Origin: Pelagicoccus sp. SDUM812002
Lineage (GTDB): Bacteria > Verrucomicrobiota > Verrucomicrobiia > Opitutales > Opitutaceae
Length of the DNA stretch: 64,000 nt
Reading direction: 5' to 3'
Assembly: GCF_031127835.1 (NCBI RefSeq)
Contig: NZ_JARXHX010000008.1
Location: forward strand, 205,090-269,089
The translations under genes and the position numbers were made by a program. Positions 17,988-27,373 of this stretch are shown here, piece by piece (positions within the stretch are counted from its first letter, which is position 1; each line of letters starts with the position of its first letter). The notes below the pieces were generated by a model. The model was not told where the DNA came from, ran no database searches, and saw only the letters and a list, made by a program, of their open reading frames with translations.

Positions 17988-18947
17988 CTACCTCGCCTTT
18001 TCGAAGCGTGCGGTCTTGCGGTAGCTGGAGGGTGTGGAGCCAAGTTGCTTTTTGAAGCTACGGCTGAAGGCGGCGAGGGATTCGTAGCCGCAGTCGAGGG
18101 CGATCTGAGTGAGTGAATCGTCGGAATGGACGAGCAGTTTCACGGCGCGGTTTAGTTTATAGTGGACGAGGTAGCTTCCCAAGCTGATGCCGGTCAGAAC
18201 TTTGAAGCGTTTCCGCAGGTGGCTCTCTGAAAGGGAAAGGGCTTCCGCGATTTGGACAATGCTGATGCTGTCGGCGAGTCGATGCTCCAGGAGTGAGTTG
18301 ATGCGATCCACGATATCGTATCCAGCAGATGGGTACTTGGGAGAATCTATCAGTTCGCGCGAACGATTGAGCGAGTGGGCCCGGAGTTTGTTCAGCAGAT
18401 CGGAAGCGGCGAACGTCGTCATATCGAGCGTCACCTCGTCGAGCGATTCGCGTAAGGTGTAGCGTTTTGCGATTTCGACCGCTTCGCTGCAGCGCTCGGC
18501 GCTGAGGCGTATGGGGGTGTTGGCGAAGATGTCGAACGGCTTGGCGTTGCGAGTCTCGAACGTGAGGAATAGCCAGTTTAAGGACTCGTCCGAAAGTTCC
18601 ATATAGAAGTGGAACTGGTAGGGCTTGACCAGAAAGGCATCGCCCGGACGGAGATGGAAGATGCGGCCGTCTACGTTTATGGATCCTTCAGTTTTGAAGC
18701 AGACTATGAGCACGAAGCGGTGGTGGGGGCGACTTTCGAAATTGCGTCGCTGGAGTTCACTCTTTTGTTCTCTGAGAAAGACAACGAGGTTGTCGGCGAC
18801 GCAAAGGTTACGGGCCTTCAAACCGTGGAAGTAATCGTCCGGTGGCCGCATTTGCAATTGGACCAACTGGGCGGCGGCGATTTCGAAGGGACTCTGCATG
18901 TGATCGGAAATATCAAACAATCGATCATCTTTGCAAATATTTGCCAT
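17988..18947 (-). CDS. AraC-family transcriptional regulator
   Basis: A 319-residue regulator. The N-terminal cupin-like ligand domain (about 45-145) includes GSINVDGRIFHLRPGDAFLV. The C-terminal double helix-turn-helix domain (about 212-310) includes ISIVQIAEALSLSESHLRKR and LTQIALDCGYESLAAFSRSF, followed by the typical Pro-x-x-Tyr-Arg end (STPSSYRKT). It is divergent from the amino-sugar operon with only 66 nt between start codons. I infer that it activates that operon in response to an amino sugar or chito-oligosaccharide. Confidence 0.92.
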   Translation of the reverse strand: MANICKDDRLFDISDHMQSPFEIAAAQLVQLQMRPPDDYFHGLKARNLCVADNLVVFLREQKSELQRRNFESRPHHRFVLIVCFKTEGSINVDGRIFHLRPGDAFLVKPYQFHFYMELSDESLNWLFLTFETRNAKPFDIFANTPIRLSAERCSEAVEIAKRYTLRESLDEVTLDMTTFAASDLLNKLRAHSLNRSRELIDSPKYPSAGYDIVDRINSLLEHRLADSISIVQIAEALSLSESHLRKRFKVLTGISLGSYLVHYKLNRAVKLLVHSDDSLTQIALDCGYESLAAFSRSFKKQLGSTPSSYRKTARFEKAR

Positions 18948-18958
18948 CGATATTTGTC
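18933..18958. promoter_or_regulatory. Palindrome and direct repeats at the araC/nagB divergent start
   Basis: GCAAATATTTGC (18933-18944) is a perfect palindrome that overlaps codons 2-5 of the AraC gene. ATATTTGCC (18937-18945) and ATATTTGTC (18950-18958) are near-identical direct repeats 13 nt apart, the arrangement AraC proteins often bind. The role is inferred. Confidence 0.35.
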
Positions 18959-19013
18959 GTATATTGTTTGCCGACGCTTCCCTTTACCCCATCGAACTCG
19001 ACTCCACAGCTTT

Positions 19014-20918
19014 ATGAGTGACCGCAGCGGACAAGAATTGTATGAACGCATTCCGGTAAAAGTTTTCGACGATGCCCAAGCGGCGGTTTGCGAAGTGGCC
19101 AAAGAAATTGCTGCCGCAATTCGCCTTCGCCAAAATGAGGATAAGCCATTCGTTCTTGGCTTGGCGACTGGGTCTACACCGGTTCCGCTCTATCGGGAGT
19201 TAATTCGAATGCATCGGGAAGAGGGGCTAAGGTTTGCGAATGTAACCACCTTCAACTTGGACGAATATTTCGGCATCGATGGGAGGCACCCTGAGAGCTA
19301 CCATCGTTTCATGCGCGAGCAGCTTTTCGATCATATCGATTTGCCGGAATCGCAGATCAACATCCCTCAAGGAGCTGTGGCTCGTGACGAAGTCTTTGAA
19401 GCATGCCAAGCCTACGAAGAGAAAATCTTGGCCTGTGGCGGGATCGATGTGCAAATCCTGGGAATCGGCCGCACAGGTCACATCGGGTTTAACGAACCAG
19501 GGTCGGGCCCCAGTTCGCGAACGCGGCTTGTCACGCTCGATCGCTTGACCAGGCAGGACGCGGCACGCGATTTCCAGGGTGAGCACAATGTGCCTCGTTA
19601 TGCGGTAACCATGGGAGTGGAGACGATCATGGACGCTCGAAAAGTGTACCTGCTCGCGTGGGGGCGTTCCAAGGCGGAAGTCGTCAAGGCGGCTGTGGAA
19701 GATGCTCCGGTAGAGAGTTTGCCAGCGAGCTTTTTGCAAGAGCATCTAAACGTGTCCTTCGTTTTGGATACAGCTTCGGCTTCGGAATTGATCCGTTACA
19801 AGTGCCCTTGGCTGGTGGGCTTTCCGGAATGGACGCCTGAGTTGGCTCGCGAGTCGGTGACGCACCTGTCTCTCAAGTTGGGCAAGCCGCTGTTAAAACT
19901 TGTAGACAAGGATTACCAGGAGAATGGACTTTCGGAACTCGTTACGGAGAAAGGTCCTGCCTATGGGTTGAACATCCGGGTATTCAACGAGGTGCAACAC
20001 ACCATTACCGGCTGGCCCGGAGGCAAGCCAGATGCTGACGACACCTACCGTCCGGAGCGTGCCTTGCCTGCGAGGAAGCGGGTTCTGGTTTTAAGCCCGG
20101 AGCCGCAGGATGACGTCTTGTCGATGGCAGCAACGCTTAGTCGACTGGTCGCTCACGGGCATGAAGTCACGGTGGCCTATCTCACCTCCGGAAACCTCGG
20201 CGTGCCGGACGAGGAAGCGAATTGGGCAGCGGATCTGATGCAGGAAGCAGGCGGAGCTAGTATCGCTTCCGAGGTCCTGGACGAGCTTGATGCTAAAGGA
20301 GCATTTTCTGAAGACTCCGAGAAATTGAGACGCTTCAAATCCTATATACGCAGAAATGAAGCGAGGGCTTCATTGGAGATGTGCAGTTTACCGAAGGGTT
20401 GTATTCGGTTTTTGGATTTACCGTTCTATGAAAACGGCCGGTATCGCCGATTCGAGACGGGGGAATCTGATGTGGCTGCCACGCGAACCTTGTTGCAGGA
20501 AATTCGTCCGCACCAAGTATTCGTCACGGGCGAAGCCGCGGATCCTAGCTCCGTACAGGCAAAATGCTTTTCCGTATTCGAGGACGCGATACGAGGATTG
20601 TCGGTCGAACCGTGGATCGATGATTGTTATGTTTGGCTGTACCGCAGCGATGGGCGCGAGTGGGAGATCCATCAAGTTGAAATGTCTGTGCCTTGTAGCC
20701 CCGACGAAGTGAAAGCCAAGGCGCAGGCGATCTACCAGCATCGATCCCAACGCAGCCAACTGCCCGTCATGAACCCCGAGCAGAGTGAAGCTTGGGAACA
20801 GGCGATCGAATGCAATCGTGAAACCGCTGCCTTATACGATCGGCTTGGCCTGGCAGAGTACGAGGCGATCGAGTGTTTTGTGCGTTGGAAGATGCCATCG
20901 AAGGGGATCGAGAAATAG
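19014..20918 (+). CDS. NagB-like glucosamine-6-phosphate deaminase fused to a PIG-L-like domain
   Basis: 634 residues, about 2.4 times the size of E. coli NagB. The N-terminal domain (about 10-270) is NagB-like: LGLATGSTPVPLY, FNLDEYFGI and GIGRTGHIGFNEP (150-162, with His156 and Glu161). E. coli NagB has Asp where Thr154 stands; this T form is, as I recall, usual in the long Bacteroides-type proteins. The C-terminal part (about 355-630) resembles PIG-L/LmbE, but the zinc motif HPDDD reads EPQDD (363-367), so metal-dependent deacetylation is doubtful there. The start at 19014 is the first ATG in frame that does not run through the divergent araC gene. It is the first gene of the amino-sugar operon. 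Confidence 0.88.
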   Translation: MSDRSGQELYERIPVKVFDDAQAAVCEVAKEIAAAIRLRQNEDKPFVLGLATGSTPVPLYRELIRMHREEGLRFANVTTFNLDEYFGIDGRHPESYHRFMREQLFDHIDLPESQINIPQGAVARDEVFEACQAYEEKILACGGIDVQILGIGRTGHIGFNEPGSGPSSRTRLVTLDRLTRQDAARDFQGEHNVPRYAVTMGVETIMDARKVYLLAWGRSKAEVVKAAVEDAPVESLPASFLQEHLNVSFVLDTASASELIRYKCPWLVGFPEWTPELARESVTHLSLKLGKPLLKLVDKDYQENGLSELVTEKGPAYGLNIRVFNEVQHTITGWPGGKPDADDTYRPERALPARKRVLVLSPEPQDDVLSMAATLSRLVAHGHEVTVAYLTSGNLGVPDEEANWAADLMQEAGGASIASEVLDELDAKGAFSEDSEKLRRFKSYIRRNEARASLEMCSLPKGCIRFLDLPFYENGRYRRFETGESDVAATRTLLQEIRPHQVFVTGEAADPSSVQAKCFSVFEDAIRGLSVEPWIDDCYVWLYRSDGREWEIHQVEMSVPCSPDEVKAKAQAIYQHRSQRSQLPVMNPEQSEAWEQAIECNRETAALYDRLGLAEYEAIECFVRWKMPSKGIEK

Positions 20919-20919
20919 T

Positions 20920-21762
20920 ATGGACAAGCATTACATACCGGATGGCGTTAGTCTGCAGGTTGCTCAAGCACGGGTGACGCATATGGGCATCGGTGCTCAC
21001 CAAGATGATTTGGAGATCTTTGCGTACCACGGGATCGCAGCTTGCTATCGATCGGCCTCGAACTGGTTTGCGGGAGTAACGGTGACAGATGGCGGAGGCA
21101 GTGCCCGCGTAGGAGCGTATCGAGATTTCACGGACGAGCAGATGAAAGAGGTTCGCTACCGTGAGCAGAACCGTGCGGCCAATATGGGAGGTTATTCGAT
21201 TCAGTCCCAGTTAGGTGTGCCCAGCCGTATCGTGAAGGATGCGGATGCGTCGGTGGAAGTTGAAGTCGAGCTTTTCACGCTGCTAGATGCGTGCCGTCCC
21301 CATACGCTTTACCTGCACAATCCGGCGGACAAGCACGATACGCATATCGCTGTATTGGCACGGTGTTTGGAGGCTCTCAGGAGCATGCCGCTTGAGCATC
21401 GGCCGGAGCGGATTTACGGTTGCGAAGTTTGGCGAGACTTGGATTGGATGGATGACGCTTACAAGATTGCCTTGCCAGCTGACGAATATCCAATCCTCGC
21501 CCGCGACCTTGTTGCGGTCTTCGAGTCACAAGTTGTGGGAGGTAAGGACTATGTGAACGCGACCTTAGGCCGCCGCCACGCCAATGCGACCTTCTACCAA
21601 TCCCACGAGGTGGATGAGGTAAGTGGGTACACCTTTGCCATGGATCTCGGTCCATTAGTGTCGAATGAATCTCTAAGTGTGCAGGACTTTGTGGAAGGCC
21701 ACTTGGATCGCTTTAAATCGGATGTTCTAAATCGTATCCAAAAAATGGTAGGAAAATTATGA
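20920..21762 (+). CDS. PIG-L family deacetylase
   Basis: A 280-residue LmbE/PIG-L enzyme; the family removes N-acetyl groups from GlcNAc-type substrates with zinc. The metal motif is GAHQDDLE (His27, Asp29, Asp30), a variant of AHPDD. The distal His motif is DKHDTHIAV. The start ATG at 20920 follows the previous stop by 1 nt. Its stop overlaps the hexosaminidase start by ATGA. No NagA is present nearby, so this enzyme is the likely deacetylase of the operon. It has no signal peptide, so it acts in the cytoplasm. Confidence 0.9.
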   Translation: MDKHYIPDGVSLQVAQARVTHMGIGAHQDDLEIFAYHGIAACYRSASNWFAGVTVTDGGGSARVGAYRDFTDEQMKEVRYREQNRAANMGGYSIQSQLGVPSRIVKDADASVEVEVELFTLLDACRPHTLYLHNPADKHDTHIAVLARCLEALRSMPLEHRPERIYGCEVWRDLDWMDDAYKIALPADEYPILARDLVAVFESQVVGGKDYVNATLGRRHANATFYQSHEVDEVSGYTFAMDLGPLVSNESLSVQDFVEGHLDRFKSDVLNRIQKMVGKL

Positions 21763-23774
21763 AGGGTAAGCGTCTCTTAAAAACGGTAGCGGTAGCATTG
21801 GTCATGGGAGTAAGTTATATCAGTTTAGGGAGCGTATTGGAGAGCGAGCCCGCTTTTTCAAATTTGATTCCTGTGCCGCGCGAGGTGCTCGTGGGAGAAG
21901 GTCGCTTTCGCATCGATGATACGTTTACAGTGAAAGTTAGCGGAGAGCCCGATGAGCGCATGTACCCGGCTGCGAGCCGATTTCTTCGTCGGCTTGATCA
22001 GCGGACCGGGCTCTTCCTTCCGCAAGACTACGTGGAAAAAGGCGAAAACCTGTCTGAAGTAGGGCTTGAAATCGTAGTCGAGCGTCCTGGGCAAGTTAAC
22101 TTGGGAGAGGAGGAGTCCTATCACTTGTCGGTGACGGCTGCGGGTGTTCGCATCGAAGCGGAGACAGACCTGGGAGCCATGCACGGTCTAGAGACTCTGT
22201 TGCAGCTCTTGTCAGCGGACGACCGAGGCTACTACTTTCCTGTATCCAGCATCTCGGACATGCCACGTTTTCCGTGGCGAGGGCTTATGATCGACTCCGC
22301 TCGTCATTTCATGCCTCTCGATGTCATCAAGCGAAATTTGGACGGAATGGCTGCAGTGAAGATGAACGTTCTGCACTGGCACCTGACTGAAGACCAAGGG
22401 TTTCGTGTTGAGGTCAAGAGCTACCCGAAGTTGCACGAGATGGGCTCGGATGGGATGTTCTACACTCAGGATCAATTGAAGGAGATTGTGGCGTATGCAT
22501 CTGATAGAGGGATTCGGGTGTATCCAGAATTTGACGTCCCTGGTCACGCGACCGCTTGGCTGGTGGGCCACCCCGAGATGGCGAGCTTACCCGGACCTTA
22601 CGAGATCGAGAGAGGTTGGGGCATTTTTGATCCGACATTGGATCCGACAAAGGACGTCGTCTACGAAATCCTTGAGGCAGTCTTTACTGAGATGGCCGCT
22701 ATATTTCCCGACGAGTATTTCCATATCGGTGGCGATGAAAATGAGGGGCATCATTGGGACAAGGCTGATCATATTCAGGCCTTCATGAAGGAACGAGGAA
22801 TTGCGGACAATCACCAGCTGCAGAGTTATTTCAACAAGCGCCTGATTCCCATCCTTGATGAACTTGGAAAGAAAATGGTCGGTTGGGACGAGATCCTGCA
22901 GCCGGACATGCCGACCAATATCATGATCCATTCTTGGAGAGGTCAGGACTCGATGGTTGCGGCCGCTAAAGCTGGCTATTCAAGCATTTTGTCCAACGGT
23001 TACTATATCGATCTAATGCAACCCGCGAGTGACCATTACCTTGTGGACCCACTGCCAGCGGATATCGATTTAAACGAAGACCAGCGTTCGCGGGTGTACG
23101 GTGGAGAAGCGACCATGTGGAGCGAGCACGTGACAGTCGAAACGATAGACTCCAGGATTTGGCCGCGTACGGCGGCGATCGCGGAACGTCTCTGGTCTGA
23201 TCAATCTGTAGACGATGTAGAGGATATGTACCGTAGATTGGATACGATCGCTTTGCAGCTTGAGGAGCTGGGGTTAACGCACCTGAAGAACCGGGCGATG
23301 ATGATGCGCCGTTTGGCAGGAGGGTACGAGACGGAGCCTCTCCGCGTATTGGCGGATGTAGTGGAACCGCTTAAAATCTACCGTCGTAACTCAGATCTCA
23401 GCTATCGCTCCTATTCGCCGTACACCCTTCTTCCTGATGTTGCAGTAGCGGATGCGAAGGATGCTCGGCGGTTTGGTGCTTTAGTCGATCAGTATCTGGA
23501 AATGGGAGGCGCGGAGGACAAGGCTGCTATTCGAGCTCAACTTGAAGAGTGGTCTGAAAACCATACGGCACTTTCGCAGCTTGCCGCTCGGTCACCGGCT
23601 TTACGGGAAGCATTGCCATTGTCAGAAGCTCTGCGAGATTTGGCGGAGTTGGCATTATCTTCCTTGGATGGCGAAGCGACTGAGTCTGCGGCGATTTTGG
23701 AACGGGCTCGAGAGCCGGTGGCCAAGGTTGAGCTGCAGGTAGTGGACGCTGTTGAGCGGTTGTTGGCTAAATGA
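21759..23774 (+). CDS. Beta-N-acetylhexosaminidase, GH20
   Basis: A 671-residue secreted glycosidase releasing terminal GlcNAc or GalNAc. The signal peptide (LLKTVAVALVMGVSYISLG) is followed by a GH20b domain (about 35-160) and the catalytic barrel (about 163-500). The catalytic pair is Asp326-Glu327 in HIGGDENEGHHW. WHLTEDQGFR and GHATAWL are further family signatures. The C-terminal 150 residues are helical and of unknown role. It overlaps the PIG-L gene by 4 nt. It supplies free amino sugars to the symporter encoded next. Confidence 0.95.
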   Translation: MKGKRLLKTVAVALVMGVSYISLGSVLESEPAFSNLIPVPREVLVGEGRFRIDDTFTVKVSGEPDERMYPAASRFLRRLDQRTGLFLPQDYVEKGENLSEVGLEIVVERPGQVNLGEEESYHLSVTAAGVRIEAETDLGAMHGLETLLQLLSADDRGYYFPVSSISDMPRFPWRGLMIDSARHFMPLDVIKRNLDGMAAVKMNVLHWHLTEDQGFRVEVKSYPKLHEMGSDGMFYTQDQLKEIVAYASDRGIRVYPEFDVPGHATAWLVGHPEMASLPGPYEIERGWGIFDPTLDPTKDVVYEILEAVFTEMAAIFPDEYFHIGGDENEGHHWDKADHIQAFMKERGIADNHQLQSYFNKRLIPILDELGKKMVGWDEILQPDMPTNIMIHSWRGQDSMVAAAKAGYSSILSNGYYIDLMQPASDHYLVDPLPADIDLNEDQRSRVYGGEATMWSEHVTVETIDSRIWPRTAAIAERLWSDQSVDDVEDMYRRLDTIALQLEELGLTHLKNRAMMMRRLAGGYETEPLRVLADVVEPLKIYRRNSDLSYRSYSPYTLLPDVAVADAKDARRFGALVDQYLEMGGAEDKAAIRAQLEEWSENHTALSQLAARSPALREALPLSEALRDLAELALSSLDGEATESAAILERAREPVAKVELQVVDAVERLLAK

Positions 23775-23794
23775 GTTTCTGATTCTGCAAAGCG

Positions 23795-23814
23795 GACGAC
23801 GTAGGAGTCGTCCC
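23795..23814 (+). terminator. Hairpin after the hexosaminidase gene
   Basis: GGACGAC (23795-23801) pairs with GTCGTCC (23808-23814), followed by CTCCTTCTT rather than a T-run. Probably a partial terminator within the operon. Confidence 0.45.
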
Positions 23815-23853
23815 TCCTTCTTACTCCTCTAATCTAATATTCCCCGAAAACTT

Positions 23854-25635
23854 ATGTCCTTATCCTCTCTCGATTGGATCATTATTGCCGTATTCTTTGT
23901 GGTTTCGCTCATTGTAGGTTTATTGGTTTCGAGGCGCGCAGGTACTTCTTCTTCGGAGTTCTTTCTCTCGGGTCGGAGTATGCCTTGGTGGCTGTTAGGC
24001 GTCTCGATGGTGGCGACCACTTTCGCGATCGACACGCCGAACTTGGTAACAGGCATCGTGCGCCAGAATGGAGTCGCGGGGAATTGGGTTTGGTGGGCTT
24101 TCCTGCTGACGGGGATGCTGACGGTTTTCGTTTACGCCCGCCTGTGGCGTCGGTCCAAAGTTTCAACTGATCTAGAGTTTTACGAACTGCGCTACAGCGG
24201 CAAGTCGGCCGCGTTTCTGCGCGGGTTTCGAGCGATCTATCTTGGCGTCTTCTTCAATGTGATGATAATGGCCAACGTGTGTTTGGCCGCTATCAAGCTA
24301 GGGGGAGTTGTCTTGGGTCTGTCGCCAGTTGAGACGTTGTTGATCGCTTCGGCGATCACTGTTGTCTACAGTTCTCTCGGAGGTCTGAGAGGTGTCTTGA
24401 TCACTGATTTTATCCAATTCGGAATCGCTATGATAGGGTCGATCTGGGCTACCTCGCTGATCGTGGGCATGCCGGAAGTGGGAGGGCTGGATGGGTTGCT
24501 GACGCATCCGAACGTCGTGGGTAAGCTGAACTTGCTCCCGGACTTCTCCAACTCGACGATGGTTGTATCAGTATTTATCGTACCGCTTGCGGTACAATGG
24601 TGGAGTGTGTGGTATCCGGGAGCGGAGCCGGGTGGTGGTGGATACATCGCTCAGCGAATGCTTTCCGCCAAGAACGAGCGGCACGCGATTGGAGCGACTT
24701 TTTTCTTCAACTTAGCTCACTACGGACTGCGTCCGTGGCCTTGGATATTAATGGGCCTCGCATCCTTAATCGTGTATCCAAACCTCGAATCTCTACAGGC
24801 TGCTTTTCCGGCGTTGGACCAAAACTTTATCCAGGACGATTTGGCATATCCCGCTATGCTCGCCTTTTTGCCGGCAGGGATATTGGGATTAGTGGTCGCG
24901 TCACTGGTCGCTGCTTTCATGTCGACGATCTCGACCCATTTGAACTGGGGTTCGTCCTACGTGGTGAACGACGTCTATAAACGTTTTATTAAACCCGAGG
25001 CGAGCGAGAGGGAGTTGGTCAACGTTGGCCGGATTTCTACGGTGGTCCTGATGGTGCTCGCGGGGACGGTGGCTCTTTTCCTCGAGAGTGCCATGCAGAG
25101 CTTCAATATTCTCTTGTCGATCGGTGCGGGTACGGGGTTGATCTTTATTTTGCGCTGGTTCTGGTGGCGGGTGAATGCGGCGACCGAGATCTCGGGTATG
25201 ATCGTTTCCTTCGTCGTGGCCCTGTTTTTCGAGTTTGGCTATGAGCGTTTCGGATTCGAGCCGATTGCGGGGCACGTGCAGTTAATTGCCAGCGTTGCCG
25301 TGACGACCGTACTATGGCTAGCCGTGACCTTCCTGACCCCACCAAGCTCGCCCGAGGTGCTGGAGAAGTTTTATTTGGCAATCCGTCCGGTAGGACCCGG
25401 TTGGGAGGAAGTGCGACGCTCCCTGACTTCGAAAGATATTCCCTTCCCCGAGCCGGTGGCAGGAGAAAGTATAACGCGAGGGATTGCCAGTTTCGTAGTA
25501 GGGAGCTTCTCCGTCTATTTCTTTTTGTTCGGGGTCGGTTATGTTATCTATGGAAATCTAGCGATAGGGGGAGGCCTGTTAGTCCTGTCTGCCGGCGGTA
25601 TAATCTACCTTCTTAATCGAGTAATTAGGAACTGA
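23854..25635 (+). CDS. SSS-family Na+:solute symporter
   Basis: A 593-residue sodium:solute symporter with about 14 transmembrane segments. FLSGRSMPWWLLGVSMVAT is the typical segment after helix 1, and FMSTISTHLNWGSSYVVNDVY is the Na+-site helix. The extra C-terminal helices and long length place it near sugar-transporting SGLT-like members. It lies 79 nt after the hexosaminidase and 6 nt before the acetyltransferase gene. I infer uptake of GlcNAc or a related sugar. Confidence 0.92.
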   Translation: MSLSSLDWIIIAVFFVVSLIVGLLVSRRAGTSSSEFFLSGRSMPWWLLGVSMVATTFAIDTPNLVTGIVRQNGVAGNWVWWAFLLTGMLTVFVYARLWRRSKVSTDLEFYELRYSGKSAAFLRGFRAIYLGVFFNVMIMANVCLAAIKLGGVVLGLSPVETLLIASAITVVYSSLGGLRGVLITDFIQFGIAMIGSIWATSLIVGMPEVGGLDGLLTHPNVVGKLNLLPDFSNSTMVVSVFIVPLAVQWWSVWYPGAEPGGGGYIAQRMLSAKNERHAIGATFFFNLAHYGLRPWPWILMGLASLIVYPNLESLQAAFPALDQNFIQDDLAYPAMLAFLPAGILGLVVASLVAAFMSTISTHLNWGSSYVVNDVYKRFIKPEASERELVNVGRISTVVLMVLAGTVALFLESAMQSFNILLSIGAGTGLIFILRWFWWRVNAATEISGMIVSFVVALFFEFGYERFGFEPIAGHVQLIASVAVTTVLWLAVTFLTPPSSPEVLEKFYLAIRPVGPGWEEVRRSLTSKDIPFPEPVAGESITRGIASFVVGSFSVYFFLFGVGYVIYGNLAIGGGLLVLSAGGIIYLLNRVIRN

Positions 25636-25641
25636 ATACGA

Positions 25642-26832
25642 ATGGTAGAAAAGCGAGAACGTCTTCTGTCGCTCGACGCGCTGCGCGGGTTTACTATTAT
25701 TGGAATGATTATCGTAAACAGCCCCGGGTCTTGGAGCTATGTGTACGGGCCGCTTTTGCATGCGCCGTGGCATGGAGTCACAGTGACGGATATGGTGTTC
25801 CCGTTTTTTCTTTTCATCGTAGGGGTGTCCATCGCCTTGGCCTATACGGAAAAACCCAGGCTGAAGAGAGAACGCCGCAAGACATACAGGAAGATCGGGT
25901 GGCGTGTATTCAAGATCTTCACGCTCGGCGTTTTTCTGAACCTTTGGCCTTGGTTCAACTTTGAAGAGATTCGGGTTGTCGGCGTTTTGCAGCGGATTGC
26001 GGTCGTCTTCGGTGTCTGTGCTATCCTTTTTGTGAATACAAATTGGAGGCAGCAGCTGTGGATCGGCATCGGGGTTCTCGTTCTTTATTGGGCCTTGCTG
26101 CAGTTCGTTCCGGTGCCTCTTGATTCGGTCAACGAAGGAGCTTTGAGAGATGGAGTGGTGGAGCGAGCTCTTGGCGTCTCTCAAACGGTCTCAGTGGAAG
26201 CCAGTGGTGAATTGGCCTTACAGGCGAATCTCGAACCCGGCACGAACTTGCAAGCGTGGATCGACCGCAAGCTAGTCCCAGGACAAATGTGGGAGCGGAC
26301 CTGGGATCCGGAAGGGATTTTAAGCACGCTACCTGCAGTTGCCACCGGGATATTTGGTCTCTTGGTGGGATCGATTATTCTGGGAATCGGCGATCCTTAC
26401 CGTCGCGTCAGTTGGCTGTATTGCGTAGGTTTTGCGGTGGTTTTGATCGGGGAAGTGTGGAGTTGGGATTTTCCGCTCAACAAGAATCTCTGGTCTAGTT
26501 CCTTCGTCTTGTTCTCTGGGGGATGGTCGACGCTTTGCTTGGCGACGAGCGTTCTTTTAATCGATATCCAAGGCTACCGAAAGTGGGCCAAGATGGGCGT
26601 GGTGTTCGGCTCAAACCCTGTAGTGGCCTACGCTTTGTCAGGGTTGCTCACGCTCTTTTTCTACTCGAGTACAAGCCTCTGGCCCAGCCTGAGCACGCTA
26701 TTTGTGAACAGTTTGATGGGAATGGGAGCCAGTGGAAAGTTCGCTTCAATATGCTACGCTCTTTTGTTTGTAGGAGTGATTTATCTGCCAGTGCATTGGC
26801 TGTGGAAGAGGAGATTGTTCATCAAGCTTTGA
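25642..26832 (+). CDS. HGSNAT/NagX-like transmembrane acetyltransferase (DUF5009 type)
   Basis: A 396-residue polytopic membrane protein of the heparan-alpha-glucosaminide N-acetyltransferase / NagX family. The N-terminal signature RLLSLDALRGFTIIGMIIVN and the catalytic-region HGVTVTDMVFPFFLFIVG are visible, with about ten transmembrane segments. Eukaryotic members acetylate glucosamine across a membrane with acetyl-CoA. Bacterial relatives sit in GlcNAc/chitin loci, as here. It is the last gene of the operon. Confidence 0.88.
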   Translation: MVEKRERLLSLDALRGFTIIGMIIVNSPGSWSYVYGPLLHAPWHGVTVTDMVFPFFLFIVGVSIALAYTEKPRLKRERRKTYRKIGWRVFKIFTLGVFLNLWPWFNFEEIRVVGVLQRIAVVFGVCAILFVNTNWRQQLWIGIGVLVLYWALLQFVPVPLDSVNEGALRDGVVERALGVSQTVSVEASGELALQANLEPGTNLQAWIDRKLVPGQMWERTWDPEGILSTLPAVATGIFGLLVGSIILGIGDPYRRVSWLYCVGFAVVLIGEVWSWDFPLNKNLWSSSFVLFSGGWSTLCLATSVLLIDIQGYRKWAKMGVVFGSNPVVAYALSGLLTLFFYSSTSLWPSLSTLFVNSLMGMGASGKFASICYALLFVGVIYLPVHWLWKRRLFIKL

Positions 26833-26879
26833 TTGGTTGAATTCGTCGAAATCGAGTTGACGGTAGTGACGCCGCGAAT

Positions 26880-27293
26880 ATGGAATCGACGCTCATGATC
26901 TTCCGTCAGCTGTCCAAAGTCATTTGCTTGGCCGTGTGTTTGAGTCTCTCAAACAGTGTGCTTTTGCTTGGGCAATTGGGAGCGTGGTCGAACATGACGA
27001 AGGAGCGCGTCGATGACCGTGGGATTGCTCAAGCTTTGATCTCGAGCTTGGAAGGCGAGGACCTTTGTAAGGTTTGCCTTGTGGTCCGGGAGGAAAATCG
27101 AAAGCAAAGCGAAAGCGGCACTCTGAAGGAATCGCCGGGTATGGCCAAGCTCTTGGTTATGTCAGACGATTGCGAATGGCTGGAAGCCTTGCGACCGGTT
27201 GGAGGTTACGCAGGTATCCTGGAAAGGGGCACCGATGTGTTCGTGGGTCGATCTGAAGAGGTAGCGAAACCGCCGCCTCGAATTGAAGTATAG
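26880..27293 (+). CDS. Small secreted or membrane protein with CxxC motif
   Basis: A 137-residue protein with a hydrophobic segment (about 11-32) that is a signal peptide or anchor. A conserved-looking core follows, ALISSLEGEDLCKVCLVV with Cys63 and Cys66. I recall short proteins in PVC genomes with a similar CKLC core next to outer-membrane proteins of the type encoded downstream; they have no assigned function. The CxxC pair and the Met/His-rich neighbour suggest a metal-related role, as inference. The next gene starts 80 nt later on the same strand. Confidence 0.7.
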   Translation: MESTLMIFRQLSKVICLAVCLSLSNSVLLLGQLGAWSNMTKERVDDRGIAQALISSLEGEDLCKVCLVVREENRKQSESGTLKESPGMAKLLVMSDDCEWLEALRPVGGYAGILERGTDVFVGRSEEVAKPPPRIEV

Positions 27294-27373
27294 TTGAGAG
27301 CTGCTCTCGAAATCCACTGCCCAATGCATGGCAGAGGGATTCACTCACTATAATTACTTCAATTTAAGATTAA

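Noticed and set aside
18609..19013. N-terminal extension of the NagB fusion frame
   Set aside because: It overlaps the divergent AraC gene on the opposite strand; NagB homology starts after ATG 19014.
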